Assembly: GCA_034414595.1 (NCBI GenBank)
Contig: DAOULY010000016.1
Span: 186,001-250,000 of the forward strand
Origin: DAOULY01 sp034414595
Lineage (GTDB): Bacteria > Chloroflexota > Dehalococcoidia > SZUA-161 > JAUWZY01
Direction of reading: 5' to 3'
Length of the DNA: 64,000 nt
This document shows positions 1 through 6,710 of this stretch, piece by piece. A program made the translations under genes and the position numbers. The number at the start of each line of letters is the position of its first letter. Positions within the stretch are counted from its first letter, which is position 1. Under the pieces are notes generated by a model. That model was given only the letters and a program-made list of their open reading frames with translations. It had not been told where the DNA came from and ran no database searches.

Positions 1-196
1 CCCTGACCTTGCACTTGCCGCAGGTGGCCTTTCCCCCGCAGATGCTTTCCAAATCCACTCCCAGCTCTTGGGCGGCTTCCTTGATGGTCTTGCCGTGGTC
101 GATATAGCCTCTGCGGCCCGAGGGTTGAAAGATGACCAGATGCTTCTGTTTCCTCTTCTTGGGCGTAACTCTCCTCCCGCTCTTTATCCTCGTCAT
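1..196 (-). CDS. Corrinoid-activation (RACo-like) protein, N-terminal fragment
   Basis: Partial gene running off the left edge. The visible 65 residues begin with a basic leader, then a beta-strand segment and the plant-type [2Fe-2S] ferredoxin pattern ICGGKATCGKCKV, where three of the cluster cysteines appear with the usual spacing. An N-terminal ferredoxin domain on a large ASKHA ATPase is the architecture of proteins that reductively reactivate oxidised Co(II) corrinoid proteins. The ATPase part lies outside the window, so the assignment rests on the ferredoxin motif plus context. It follows a UROD-type methyltransferase and its corrinoid protein on the same strand, which is the expected third component. 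The start is the ATG at 196; upstream spacing to the methyltransferase gene is about 40 bases. An ordinary ferredoxin is the main alternative. Confidence 0.72.
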   Translation of the reverse strand, partial: MTRIKSGRRVTPKKRKQKHLVIFQPSGRRGYIDHGKTIKEAAQELGVDLESICGGKATCGKCKVR

Positions 197-236
197 AGAG
201 TAGCTGAGGTCTGCAGTCGAGTCAAGCTATTGTCGT

Positions 237-1307
237 TCAATCGTACCAGCCAAAGTCAGTGACGGCCTTGGTCATCACATATAAGTTATATGGGGGTGCC
301 ATGACCGGAAGCTCGCAGCCGGACATGAGAATATAGCCCCGAGGTGCTTGTTTGCCCTTCTCGATAGCCTGTTTGCAGAGCTCGTAGACCTGCTGCGGGG
401 TTCCGTTCTGAATGACTTGTGGCTCGACATTGCCGGCGATGATGCAGCTGTCACCGAAGTACTTTATTGCGGTAGTGATGTCTACCTCATGACCAAAGCT
501 GCAGATGCCGGGCTCTCCCATCGGCACCTGAGCCAGATAGGGCAGGTTCTCATTCTGCTCACCGCAGATGTGGATGAAAAAGTGCTTGATCCCTAGGGCC
601 AATATCTTCTCATGGAGCTCTATTTGATAGGGAAGGACGAATTGCTCAAAGTGCTTTGGCGAGATCACCTGATTGGCTGCGGTGGGCAATGAGTCCCGGA
701 CGATAATGTGCTCGGGGCCGAAGGTCTGTGCCCAATAATGCGCCACGTCCACGCCATGGTCGGTAGCTAACCGAAGGACTCTACGCGCCAGTTCTGGCTT
801 CTTGATCATCCAGCGACACAACCGATCGAGACTGCAGATATTTGCTGCCCAAACGAATGGGTTGCCGCAGGAGGTGGTGATAGTCAGGCCGTGTTTCTCC
901 TCCAGCTTGGAGAATTCCATCTTCAGGGGAAGGGAACCGGCTGTCTTCACATCGGGCAACTCCAGCTTATCGACGTCTTCTTCTGACTCTACAGCGTAGC
1001 GGGTGATGGAAGGGGCCTGGGACCATTGACTGCTGGGGAATTTGACCTCCCCGCCGAATTCCCAGGCGCCATATGAGGCATAGCCAAATGCCGGGTTGCC
1101 ATCGTATCCATACTGCTCCCGGGTCCATAGCTGTGCCTGGAAGCTCTTCTCTGGATCGTTGTAAAAGCTGGCTACGGAGTACCCCACATTTCTGGCGCAA
1201 AACCCGCGGGCAAAGGGGTCAAAGGGAACCCGGTCTGGCTGTTGCCCGCTCAGCAGGGCCCTCATCCGCTCCTCCGAACTCATCTCATCTCGCCTTGGTC
1301 TGCCCAC
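237..1307 (-). CDS. Uroporphyrinogen-decarboxylase-family corrinoid methyltransferase
   Basis: A 356-residue protein of the UROD superfamily, in the branch that contains MtaA/MtbA-type methyl-corrinoid methyltransferases. The N-terminal pattern ERMRALLSGQQPDRVPF is typical. The zinc-site residues of the methyltransferase branch are visible as HIC in the middle and SGCELP near the C terminus, which favours methyl transfer over haem biosynthesis. The start is a GTG at 1307 with AAGGAG upstream; an ATG a few codons later is possible. It sits 31 bases after the corrinoid protein gene and just before the RACo-like gene, so the three probably form one transcript. The methyl donor (methylamine, methoxylated aromatic or other) cannot be read from the sequence. 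Confidence 0.85.
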   Translation of the reverse strand: MGRPRRDEMSSEERMRALLSGQQPDRVPFDPFARGFCARNVGYSVASFYNDPEKSFQAQLWTREQYGYDGNPAFGYASYGAWEFGGEVKFPSSQWSQAPSITRYAVESEEDVDKLELPDVKTAGSLPLKMEFSKLEEKHGLTITTSCGNPFVWAANICSLDRLCRWMIKKPELARRVLRLATDHGVDVAHYWAQTFGPEHIIVRDSLPTAANQVISPKHFEQFVLPYQIELHEKILALGIKHFFIHICGEQNENLPYLAQVPMGEPGICSFGHEVDITTAIKYFGDSCIIAGNVEPQVIQNGTPQQVYELCKQAIEKGKQAPRGYILMSGCELPVMAPPYNLYVMTKAVTDFGWYD

Positions 1308-1338
1308 TGTGATGTTCTCCTTATTTAGATTTGGGAGG

Positions 1339-2016
1339 TCATTTTGCCCGCATTTCTCTGAGCCGGCTGATCATCTTGATCGCTTCCTCGACTGCATTGG
1401 TGGCGCTGTCGGCATAGCCATCAGCGCCGTACTGTTCGGCTACGTCTCGAGTTAAGGGTGCTCCCCCCACCATGATGGCCACGTTGGGGTTGCGCTCCCG
1501 GATCATCTCGATCACCTTTGGTATTGCCACCATACTGGTGGTCATCAGGGCAGACAGGGCCACCACATCGGCATCGGTCCTCAACTGCTCCTCCACGAAC
1601 TTCTCCAGCTTCACGTCCCTGCCCAGGTCGTGGACGGTCCACCCTGCAACCTCAAACATCATCTTGACCAGGTTCTTGCCGATATCGTGAACATCGCCTT
1701 CGACGGTGCCGATAACCACTTGCCCCTTGACCCGGCCTTCCCTTTCCTCAACTTTGATATGTGGCCGCAGAATGTTGAGGCCTGCATAGAGCGCATCTGA
1801 ACACAGCAGGACCTCGGGGACATAGTACACCTTGTTAGCAAATAGCTCTCCTACCTTTTCCATGCCAGCGGCCAGGCCATCCATGACCGCCTCGTAGGCG
1901 TCTAGGCCTTCTGCCAAAGTAGCCTCGCTGAATGCCACAGCGGCGTCTTCATCGAAGTTCACCACCGCATCATAGAGTCCTTTTAATATCTCCTCGGTTC
2001 TCTCTTTGGACGCCAT
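1339..2016 (-). CDS. Methyltransferase cognate corrinoid (B12-binding) protein
   Basis: A 225-residue two-domain corrinoid protein of the MtbC/MttC/MtaC family. The N-terminal helical cap runs to about residue 90. The Rossmann-like B12 domain follows with the base-off signature GDVHDIGKN, whose His is the lower cobalt ligand, and a late GG motif in MVGGAPLTRD. It carries the methyl group between a substrate methyltransferase and a second acceptor. It is the first gene of the minus-strand trio with the UROD-type methyltransferase and the RACo-like activator. Length is normal for the family. A region with a TTACA dyad and a tandem repeat lies about 90 bases upstream and may control it. Confidence 0.93.
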   Translation of the reverse strand: MASKERTEEILKGLYDAVVNFDEDAAVAFSEATLAEGLDAYEAVMDGLAAGMEKVGELFANKVYYVPEVLLCSDALYAGLNILRPHIKVEEREGRVKGQVVIGTVEGDVHDIGKNLVKMMFEVAGWTVHDLGRDVKLEKFVEEQLRTDADVVALSALMTTSMVAIPKVIEMIRERNPNVAIMVGGAPLTRDVAEQYGADGYADSATNAVEEAIKMISRLREMRAK

Positions 2017-2103
2017 TTGCCCCCCCGCTTTCTGGGTTCATCTGCCCTTATTCGCTGTGTCTCTACCTTGGGCCACCATCACGAGTTCAGGCTGTAATGC
2101 TAC

Positions 2104-2130
2104 TTACATTACATATTGTAACATATTGTA
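2104..2130. promoter_or_regulatory. TTACA dyad and 10-bp tandem repeat upstream of corrinoid operon
   Basis: Positions 2104-2121 form an imperfect dyad, TTACA-N8-TGTAA. Overlapping it, ACATATTGTA occurs twice in tandem at 2111-2120 and 2121-2130. Read on the minus strand this gives repeated TTACAAT, which also resembles a -10 hexamer. The location, about 90 bases upstream of the corrinoid protein start, suits an operator or promoter. The regulator is unknown. The rest of the 2017-2265 gap holds only this element and the terminator at 2204-2245. Confidence 0.4.
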
Positions 2131-2203
2131 ACTGGCGGCAGGATGGCGGTCAAGAGACCCTGAGGGGCTGTGGAACAGCAACCTTGTGCCACTTCGCCTG
2201 ATC

Positions 2204-2245
2204 CCTGAAAAAGACCAACCCTCGGCTGGGTCACCTGAGGGTTGG
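2204..2245 (-). terminator. Rho-independent terminator of the LuxR-type regulator
   Basis: The arms CCAACCCTC and GAGGGTTGG (2215-2223 and 2237-2245) form a perfect 9-bp stem with a 13-base loop. On the minus strand the stem is followed by TCTTTTTC. It lies about 20 bases after the stop of the regulator gene at 2266. Confidence 0.85.
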
Positions 2246-2265
2246 TAATGTAATAGCCTGTGTCT

Positions 2266-2943
2266 CTACTTAAGCTTGATCAAGCCCTGGCGCAAGGCGA
2301 TGACCACGGCGTGAGTGCGGTCATTGGCCACCAGCTTGCGCATGATGGAAGCCACATGATTCTTCACTGTCTGCTCGCTGATGCCAAGTTCGTGGGCGAT
2401 GTCTTTGTTTGAATTTCCTTGAGCTATGAGATCGAGGACGTTGATCTCCCGAGGCGAGAGTGGTGCCAGGAATGGCTTGATTTCTTCTCCGGGCATAGTC
2501 AGGTCTTGGAACAGCTCCAGAACCTGTGAGGCCACCTTGGGATTGCTGAAAAGCTCCTCGTTTATCAAGTATTCCCCGTGGAAGATTCGCTTGATGGCAT
2601 TAACGAGTTCCTCAGGACTGGCATCCTTGGTCAGATAGGCCGCGGCCCCGACTTTGATACTGAGCAGCAGTGCTTCTTGATCTTGAGGCTCCGCCAGGAT
2701 GAGCACGGGCAACGCTGGTGCGTATTGTTTTATCTGACGCACCAGCATAAATCCGTCACCGACTGGGTGCTTGGGGGCAAAGATCACCACATCTGGTGGT
2801 ATCTCACGGATCAGGCTAAGGGCATACTCACCCTGTTCAACCCCGCCCATAACCTCGATCCCATTCTGGCTGGAAAGTATGGCCCGCACACCTTCTCTGT
2901 AAAGCATGTGACTGTCGATTAGCAATACCTTGATTAGCTCCAT
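2266..2943 (-). CDS. NarL/LuxR-family response regulator with degenerate receiver
   Basis: A 225-residue NarL/FixJ-type regulator: a receiver domain (about 1-125) and a C-terminal LuxR helix-turn-helix (about 160-225, with LSPREINVLDLIAQG and a typical recognition helix around SEQTVKNHV). The receiver looks unable to accept phosphate. Alignment with the two NarL-type regulators at 24-25 kb puts Ala56 at the phospho-Asp position, the second acidic-pocket residue is Ser (IDSH rather than VDDH), and the conserved Thr/Ser is Ala (ILAEP). The switch Lys is kept (YLTKDA). No kinase gene is adjacent. It lies upstream of the corrinoid operon but has its own promoter and terminator. An atypical phosphorylation-independent regulator is inferred. 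Confidence 0.9.
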   Translation of the reverse strand: MELIKVLLIDSHMLYREGVRAILSSQNGIEVMGGVEQGEYALSLIREIPPDVVIFAPKHPVGDGFMLVRQIKQYAPALPVLILAEPQDQEALLLSIKVGAAAYLTKDASPEELVNAIKRIFHGEYLINEELFSNPKVASQVLELFQDLTMPGEEIKPFLAPLSPREINVLDLIAQGNSNKDIAHELGISEQTVKNHVASIMRKLVANDRTHAVVIALRQGLIKLK

Positions 2944-3005
2944 TTTTCTCGCACCTGCCTCGCACCTGTCAGGCTGTACAACTCCTTTTTGGGGTCTTTA
3001 GGGAA

Positions 3006-3036
3006 ATTATACCAGTTGCTATTAAACCGCAGTCAA
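3006..3036 (-). promoter_or_regulatory. Sigma-70-type promoter with extended -10 for the regulator
   Basis: Minus-strand TTGACT (3031-3036), a 19-base spacer, and TGGTATAAT (3006-3014), which is a perfect extended -10. The start codon of the regulator at 2943 is about 60 bases downstream. The leader includes a tandem TCGCACCTG repeat (2949-2970). Confidence 0.65.
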
Positions 3037-3191
3037 TAGTACTTTGGAACCGTCACGGGTTGACTTTTGTAACCATACGGGTGAATTTCCAGGGCAGCTC
3101 ATGTTGCCCAAGCCGGGGCGAAATGGATATACTGGGTTCAGGCGACACCCGGTTTAGCCACAGCGTGGCAAAGGTCAGGGTAAATGGAGAC

Positions 3192-3686
3192 ATGACCGAC
3201 TACATAAGCCCCAAGCCGACATCGATCCCTTTCCTGTCCTCACCGTTCCCGGTGGCGAAGAGAATGCTCGAGATAGCTGAGTTACGTGAAGGGGAGACTG
3301 TGGTCGATTTAGGCTCAGGGGATGGGACGTTCGTACTGGCCGCGGTGGAGTATTTCGGGGCCGGGAAAGCTATTGGGATTGAGATCAGGGAAGACCTGGT
3401 CAATATGTCTCGTCGAAAGATAAAGGAAAAGGGCCTGGAGGACCGCGCTTCGATAATTCATGGGGATTTGTTTCAAGTCTCGTTAGATGAAGCTGATGTG
3501 GTAACCTTGTATCTTACCGCGCAGGCCCTTAATGGTCTAAGGCCTAAATTGGAAAGAGAGCTCAAGCCGGGGACAAGAGTCGTCTGCCACGACTATGGGA
3601 TCGAAGGCTGGGAGCCGGTGAGGTTTGAAAAACTGCAACTGTGGAGGTTCTGGCCACACAAGCTCTACCTCTACATCGTGCAGTGA
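3192..3686 (+). CDS. Small class I SAM-dependent methyltransferase
   Basis: About 164 residues with the class I methyltransferase signature VVDLGSGDGTF (SAM-binding motif I), an acidic end of strand beta-2 (IGIEIRED) and a motif II-like GDLFQVSLDEADVVTLYL. The fold is complete but compact. The position of acidic and hydrophobic blocks recalls small protein-lysine or ubiquinone-like methyltransferases; the substrate is not evident. The start chosen is ATG 3192, where the conserved region begins; ATG 3123 is an in-frame alternative, and neither has a strong ribosome binding site. The 3-prime end overlaps by 16 bases the convergent small gene at 3671. Confidence 0.8.
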   Translation: MTDYISPKPTSIPFLSSPFPVAKRMLEIAELREGETVVDLGSGDGTFVLAAVEYFGAGKAIGIEIREDLVNMSRRKIKEKGLEDRASIIHGDLFQVSLDEADVVTLYLTAQALNGLRPKLERELKPGTRVVCHDYGIEGWEPVRFEKLQLWRFWPHKLYLYIVQ

Positions 3687-3913
3687 GGTGTGCTGCTATC
3701 TGTTTGCTCTTGGGACTTGGTATAGATCTTATAGATAGTCTCATCTCCAGCCTGGTAGCACTCAGTGCACTCTCCGCACTGGCTGGAGTCAACTTCTTCC
3801 AAATGGACTTCGATGTCAAGCTCCCGATACATCTGGAGTATTCTCTGCAAATGGTCTCCGCCGCTAATTGAGGCCAGTGCCCAGCCTTCCCTTTTCAGTT
3901 CCTCCTCATTCAT
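3671..3913 (-). CDS. Small CxxCxxC-containing conserved-type protein, function unknown
   Basis: An 80-residue protein, start chosen at ATG 3913 because AGGAGG sits seven bases upstream. An amphipathic N-terminal half (around GGDHLQRILQMYRELDIEVHL) is followed by SSQCGECTECYQAGDETIYKIY. The three cysteines in CGECTEC could bind zinc or part of a metal cluster. The layout of helix, strand and then a Cys cluster suggests a small metal-binding adaptor, but I do not recognise the family. It is convergent with and slightly overlaps the methyltransferase, and divergent from the acyl-CoA dehydrogenase operon. Confidence 0.65.
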   Translation of the reverse strand: MNEEELKREGWALASISGGDHLQRILQMYRELDIEVHLEEVDSSQCGECTECYQAGDETIYKIYTKSQEQTDSSTPHCTM

Positions 3914-3981
3914 TAGTGTTCCTCCTAATAAAAGGTAACACATGACATCCTTCCTGTGCAAGATGGTTCTCATTGATAAAC

Positions 3982-4010
3982 TTGATAGGTCGGGAAAATC
4001 AAGATAAAAT
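3982..4010 (+). promoter_or_regulatory. Promoter of the acyl-CoA dehydrogenase/Etf operon
   Basis: TTGATA (3982-3987), a 17-base spacer and TAAAAT (4005-4010), about 40 bases before the TTG start at 4050. It is a good match to a housekeeping sigma promoter. No further clear promoter was seen until after 13901. Confidence 0.65.
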
Positions 4011-4049
4011 TGATGGCAATGGGTATCACAGGGTTGAAAGGAGCGCGCC

Positions 4050-5204
4050 TTGAATTACTTCCTCGATGAACAGCAGCAGATGATCAGGGACCTGGCTCGC
4101 AGGATTGCTGAGGAGCGGATTCTGCCGGTGAGGGCCGAGCTCGATGAGAAAGAGGAATTCCCCTGGGAGATAATGAAGGAACTGGCCGGTGCCGATATGT
4201 TCCGGGTGTTCATACCGGAGCAGTATGAAGGGCTGGGTGGAGGCTGCTTTGAGCTGTGCCTGGTCATCGAGGAGTTGAGCCGCGCCTGCGCCGGAGTTGC
4301 CATCTGCTATGCCGCCGATGCCCTGGGCACTATTCCCATCCTTCAATACGGCAGCGATGAGCAAAAGCAGAAGTATCTCCCCGAAATCGCCAGCGGAAGA
4401 AGGCTGGCCGCCTTCGCCGTAACCGAGTCCGAGGCGGGCAGCGATATCGCTGCCATAAGGACGGCTGCTGCTCGGGTGGACGGCGGCTATTCATTGAGCG
4501 GCAGCAAGCAATTCATCACCAATGGCGGCGAAGCGGAGATATACACCATCATAGCCGTGACCGACAAGGCTAAGGGCAGTCGTGGCGCCAGCGCTTTCCT
4601 GGTGGAGAAGGATACCCCGGGCTTTTCCTTCGGCAAGAAGGAGAAGAAGATGGGCATTCGCGCCTCGGCGACGAGCGAGCTTGTGTTTCACAACTGCGAG
4701 GTGCCTGCGGAGAGCTTGCTCAGTCGGGAGGGTTTCGGCTTTATCATGGCTGTGAAGACCTTTGATTATTCGCGTCCCGGGGTAGCGGCCCAGGCAGTGG
4801 GGCTGGCCCAGGGGGCTCTGGAGGCGGCGGTGGCCCATGCCCGGCAACGGATGCAATTTGGCCGTCCCATATCCTCGCTTCAAGCGATACAGCATATGCT
4901 GGCCGATATGGCCACCGAGCTCGAGGCGGCCAGGGCTCTGGTCTATGCCGCAGCCAGAACCATGGATAGCGGGGCCAAGAATGTCACAGAGGAGTCGTCC
5001 ATGGCTAAGGTCTTCGCCTCCGATGTTGCTATGAAGTTGACCACCGATGCAGTGCAAATCTTCGGAGGGCCGGGTTACATGCGAGATTACCCTATGGAGA
5101 AGATGATGCGGGACGCCAAGATCACCCAGATATATGAAGGCACCAATCAGGTGCTGAGAAACCACATCGCCATTGAGTTGCTGAAGAGAAAGGCGATGCG
5201 ATAA
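4050..5204 (+). CDS. Acyl-CoA dehydrogenase (CarC/Bcd-like)
   Basis: A 384-residue flavoprotein of standard family length that oxidises acyl-CoA, or reduces enoyl-CoA in anaerobes. Visible family motifs are AVTESEAGSDIAAIRT (FAD/substrate region), KQFITNGG, the FAD contact QIFGGPGYMRDYP and IYEGTNQVLRNHIA, whose Glu is the usual catalytic base. The start is TTG 4050 with AAGGAG seven bases upstream. The stop overlaps the start of etfB by one base (TAATG), so translation is coupled. Because etfB and a ferredoxin-fused etfA follow, the enzyme probably works as the dehydrogenase/reductase part of an electron-bifurcating complex like caffeyl-CoA reductase CarCDE. The acyl substrate is unknown. 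Confidence 0.93.
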   Translation: MNYFLDEQQQMIRDLARRIAEERILPVRAELDEKEEFPWEIMKELAGADMFRVFIPEQYEGLGGGCFELCLVIEELSRACAGVAICYAADALGTIPILQYGSDEQKQKYLPEIASGRRLAAFAVTESEAGSDIAAIRTAAARVDGGYSLSGSKQFITNGGEAEIYTIIAVTDKAKGSRGASAFLVEKDTPGFSFGKKEKKMGIRASATSELVFHNCEVPAESLLSREGFGFIMAVKTFDYSRPGVAAQAVGLAQGALEAAVAHARQRMQFGRPISSLQAIQHMLADMATELEAARALVYAAARTMDSGAKNVTEESSMAKVFASDVAMKLTTDAVQIFGGPGYMRDYPMEKMMRDAKITQIYEGTNQVLRNHIAIELLKRKAMR

Positions 5205-5983
5205 TGAACATCGTTGTCTGCATCAAGCAGGTGCCGGGCACTGCTGAGGTCAAGATCGACCCCCAGACCAATACCCTGGTCCGGGAAGGTGTAGAGAGCA
5301 TTGTCAATCCCTTCGATACATATGCTGTAGAGGAAGCCGTGCGTGTCAAGGAGCGCTACGGCGGTCAGGTGACCGTGATTACCATGGGCCCACCGCAGGC
5401 GGAGGCTGCGCTCAGGGAGACTATCTCAGTTGGCGCTGACCAGGCCATCCTGCTCAGCGACCGCGCCTTTGCTGGCGCCGATACTCTGGCAACGTCCTAT
5501 GCCCTGTCCCGGGCGCTGGTCAAGATCAGCGACTACGACCTGGTGGTCTGCGGCCGCCAGACTTTGGACGGTGACACGGGACAGGTAGGCCCGGGGCTTG
5601 CCGAGAGACTACAGATTCCTTTTGTCGCCTATGTGAGCAAGGTGGAGGAGATAACGGGTGGTCGGATGCGGGTGCAGCGTCTGATCGAAGAAGGCCACGA
5701 GGTGCTGGAGATGCCCCTCCCCGGCGTCATCAGCGTGACCAAGGAGATAAACGTGCCCCGCCTGCCCTCCCTGCGTGGCCAGATGAAGGCCAAGAGCGCC
5801 CAGATACCGGTCTGGGGCGCTGAGGACATTGATGTGGAGATGGACAGGGTGGGGCTTGCCGGCTCGCCGACGCGGGTGATGCGCGTCTTCCGTCCCGAGC
5901 GGACACGCCGTGCCGAGGTGCTCCAGGGCACTTTAGAGGAGCAACTGGACCAGCTCGTGGACAAGATGAGGGGGATGATTTGA
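5204..5983 (+). CDS. etfB: Electron transfer flavoprotein beta subunit
   Basis: A 259-residue EtfB/FixA-type protein. The N terminus MNIVVCIKQVPGTAEVKID and the later VVCGRQTLDGDTGQVGP (nucleotide-binding region) are diagnostic. It follows the acyl-CoA dehydrogenase with a one-base overlap and would form the flavin/AMP-binding half of an Etf heterodimer with the gene at 6688. In bifurcating Etfs this subunit carries the second, bifurcating FAD together with EtfA; the ferredoxin-fused partner makes that use likely. The gene is G+C rich, unlike the one inserted after it. Confidence 0.94.
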   Translation: MNIVVCIKQVPGTAEVKIDPQTNTLVREGVESIVNPFDTYAVEEAVRVKERYGGQVTVITMGPPQAEAALRETISVGADQAILLSDRAFAGADTLATSYALSRALVKISDYDLVVCGRQTLDGDTGQVGPGLAERLQIPFVAYVSKVEEITGGRMRVQRLIEEGHEVLEMPLPGVISVTKEINVPRLPSLRGQMKAKSAQIPVWGAEDIDVEMDRVGLAGSPTRVMRVFRPERTRRAEVLQGTLEEQLDQLVDKMRGMI

Positions 5984-6020
5984 GTCGTACTTCGTCTGGC
6001 AGACCTGAGGCTGAAGTAAC

Positions 6021-6710
6021 ATGACAACTTCAAATTATGAACCCACCTTGCAAGAGAAGAGGTTTCTTAAATATCACGAGCGGCTGGTAAAGGAACTCCA
6101 GCATGCAAATCTCCATTTCAGTCTCTGGAAGCGTCTGGAGAATTACAGAGCTGACTATCTTAAAGAGCTTAATCAAGCCCATGTCTTTTTTCGCTCTACA
6201 ATTGAAGCACACCTCGAGGCAGCGTTACTGCATATATTTAGAGTCATAGACACGCACAAGGATTCTGTTAATATATGGACATTTCTAAGGTTTTGTGATG
6301 AGAACCAAGAGATATTTTCTGTCGAGGCCCTTTCACAACATAGAACCGATATTGACGAGGATAAGAAGAAGCTTGAAACTCTAAGACCGATAACAAAGAA
6401 TCTCAAATTGTGGCGAAATAAGGCATTTGCGCATATAGACGAGAAGTTTGTACAGGATGAAGTGGATGTTGTGAAGCAACATCCTATCGAGATAGGCCAG
6501 GTTGAAGAGACAATTACTACACTTTTCAGAATTCTCAACAGATATCTCCTTGCCTATGGCCACCCTACATGGTTGATAGCATTGCCCGGCGAGGATGATA
6601 TCCAAACGGTTATGGACGCAATCCGATTGATGATTCAGGAAGAAGAGAACAGGATTAAAAAAGAACTTGAGGAGTTGTCGAGTAAGGATGACAATCAGAA
6701 TCGACCTTGA
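6021..6710 (+). CDS. AbiU2-type HEPN-domain protein (putative RNase)
   Basis: A 229-residue, largely helical and charged protein. The central region resembles the AbiU2-like HEPN domain. The HEPN RNase signature R-N-x4-H is present as RNKAFAH (Arg132, Asn133, His138). HEPN proteins of this type are linked to abortive infection and toxin systems that cut RNA; the role here is inferred. It separates etfB from etfA, a pair normally adjacent. It is more AT-rich than its hosts: sampled lines have 37-45% G+C against 67% in a sampled line of etfB. Its last 23 bases overlap the etfA start. No nucleotidyltransferase-type antitoxin gene is next to it. The start ATG 6021 has only a weak GAGG upstream. 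Confidence 0.75.
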   Translation: MTTSNYEPTLQEKRFLKYHERLVKELQHANLHFSLWKRLENYRADYLKELNQAHVFFRSTIEAHLEAALLHIFRVIDTHKDSVNIWTFLRFCDENQEIFSVEALSQHRTDIDEDKKKLETLRPITKNLKLWRNKAFAHIDEKFVQDEVDVVKQHPIEIGQVEETITTLFRILNRYLLAYGHPTWLIALPGEDDIQTVMDAIRLMIQEEENRIKKELEELSSKDDNQNRP

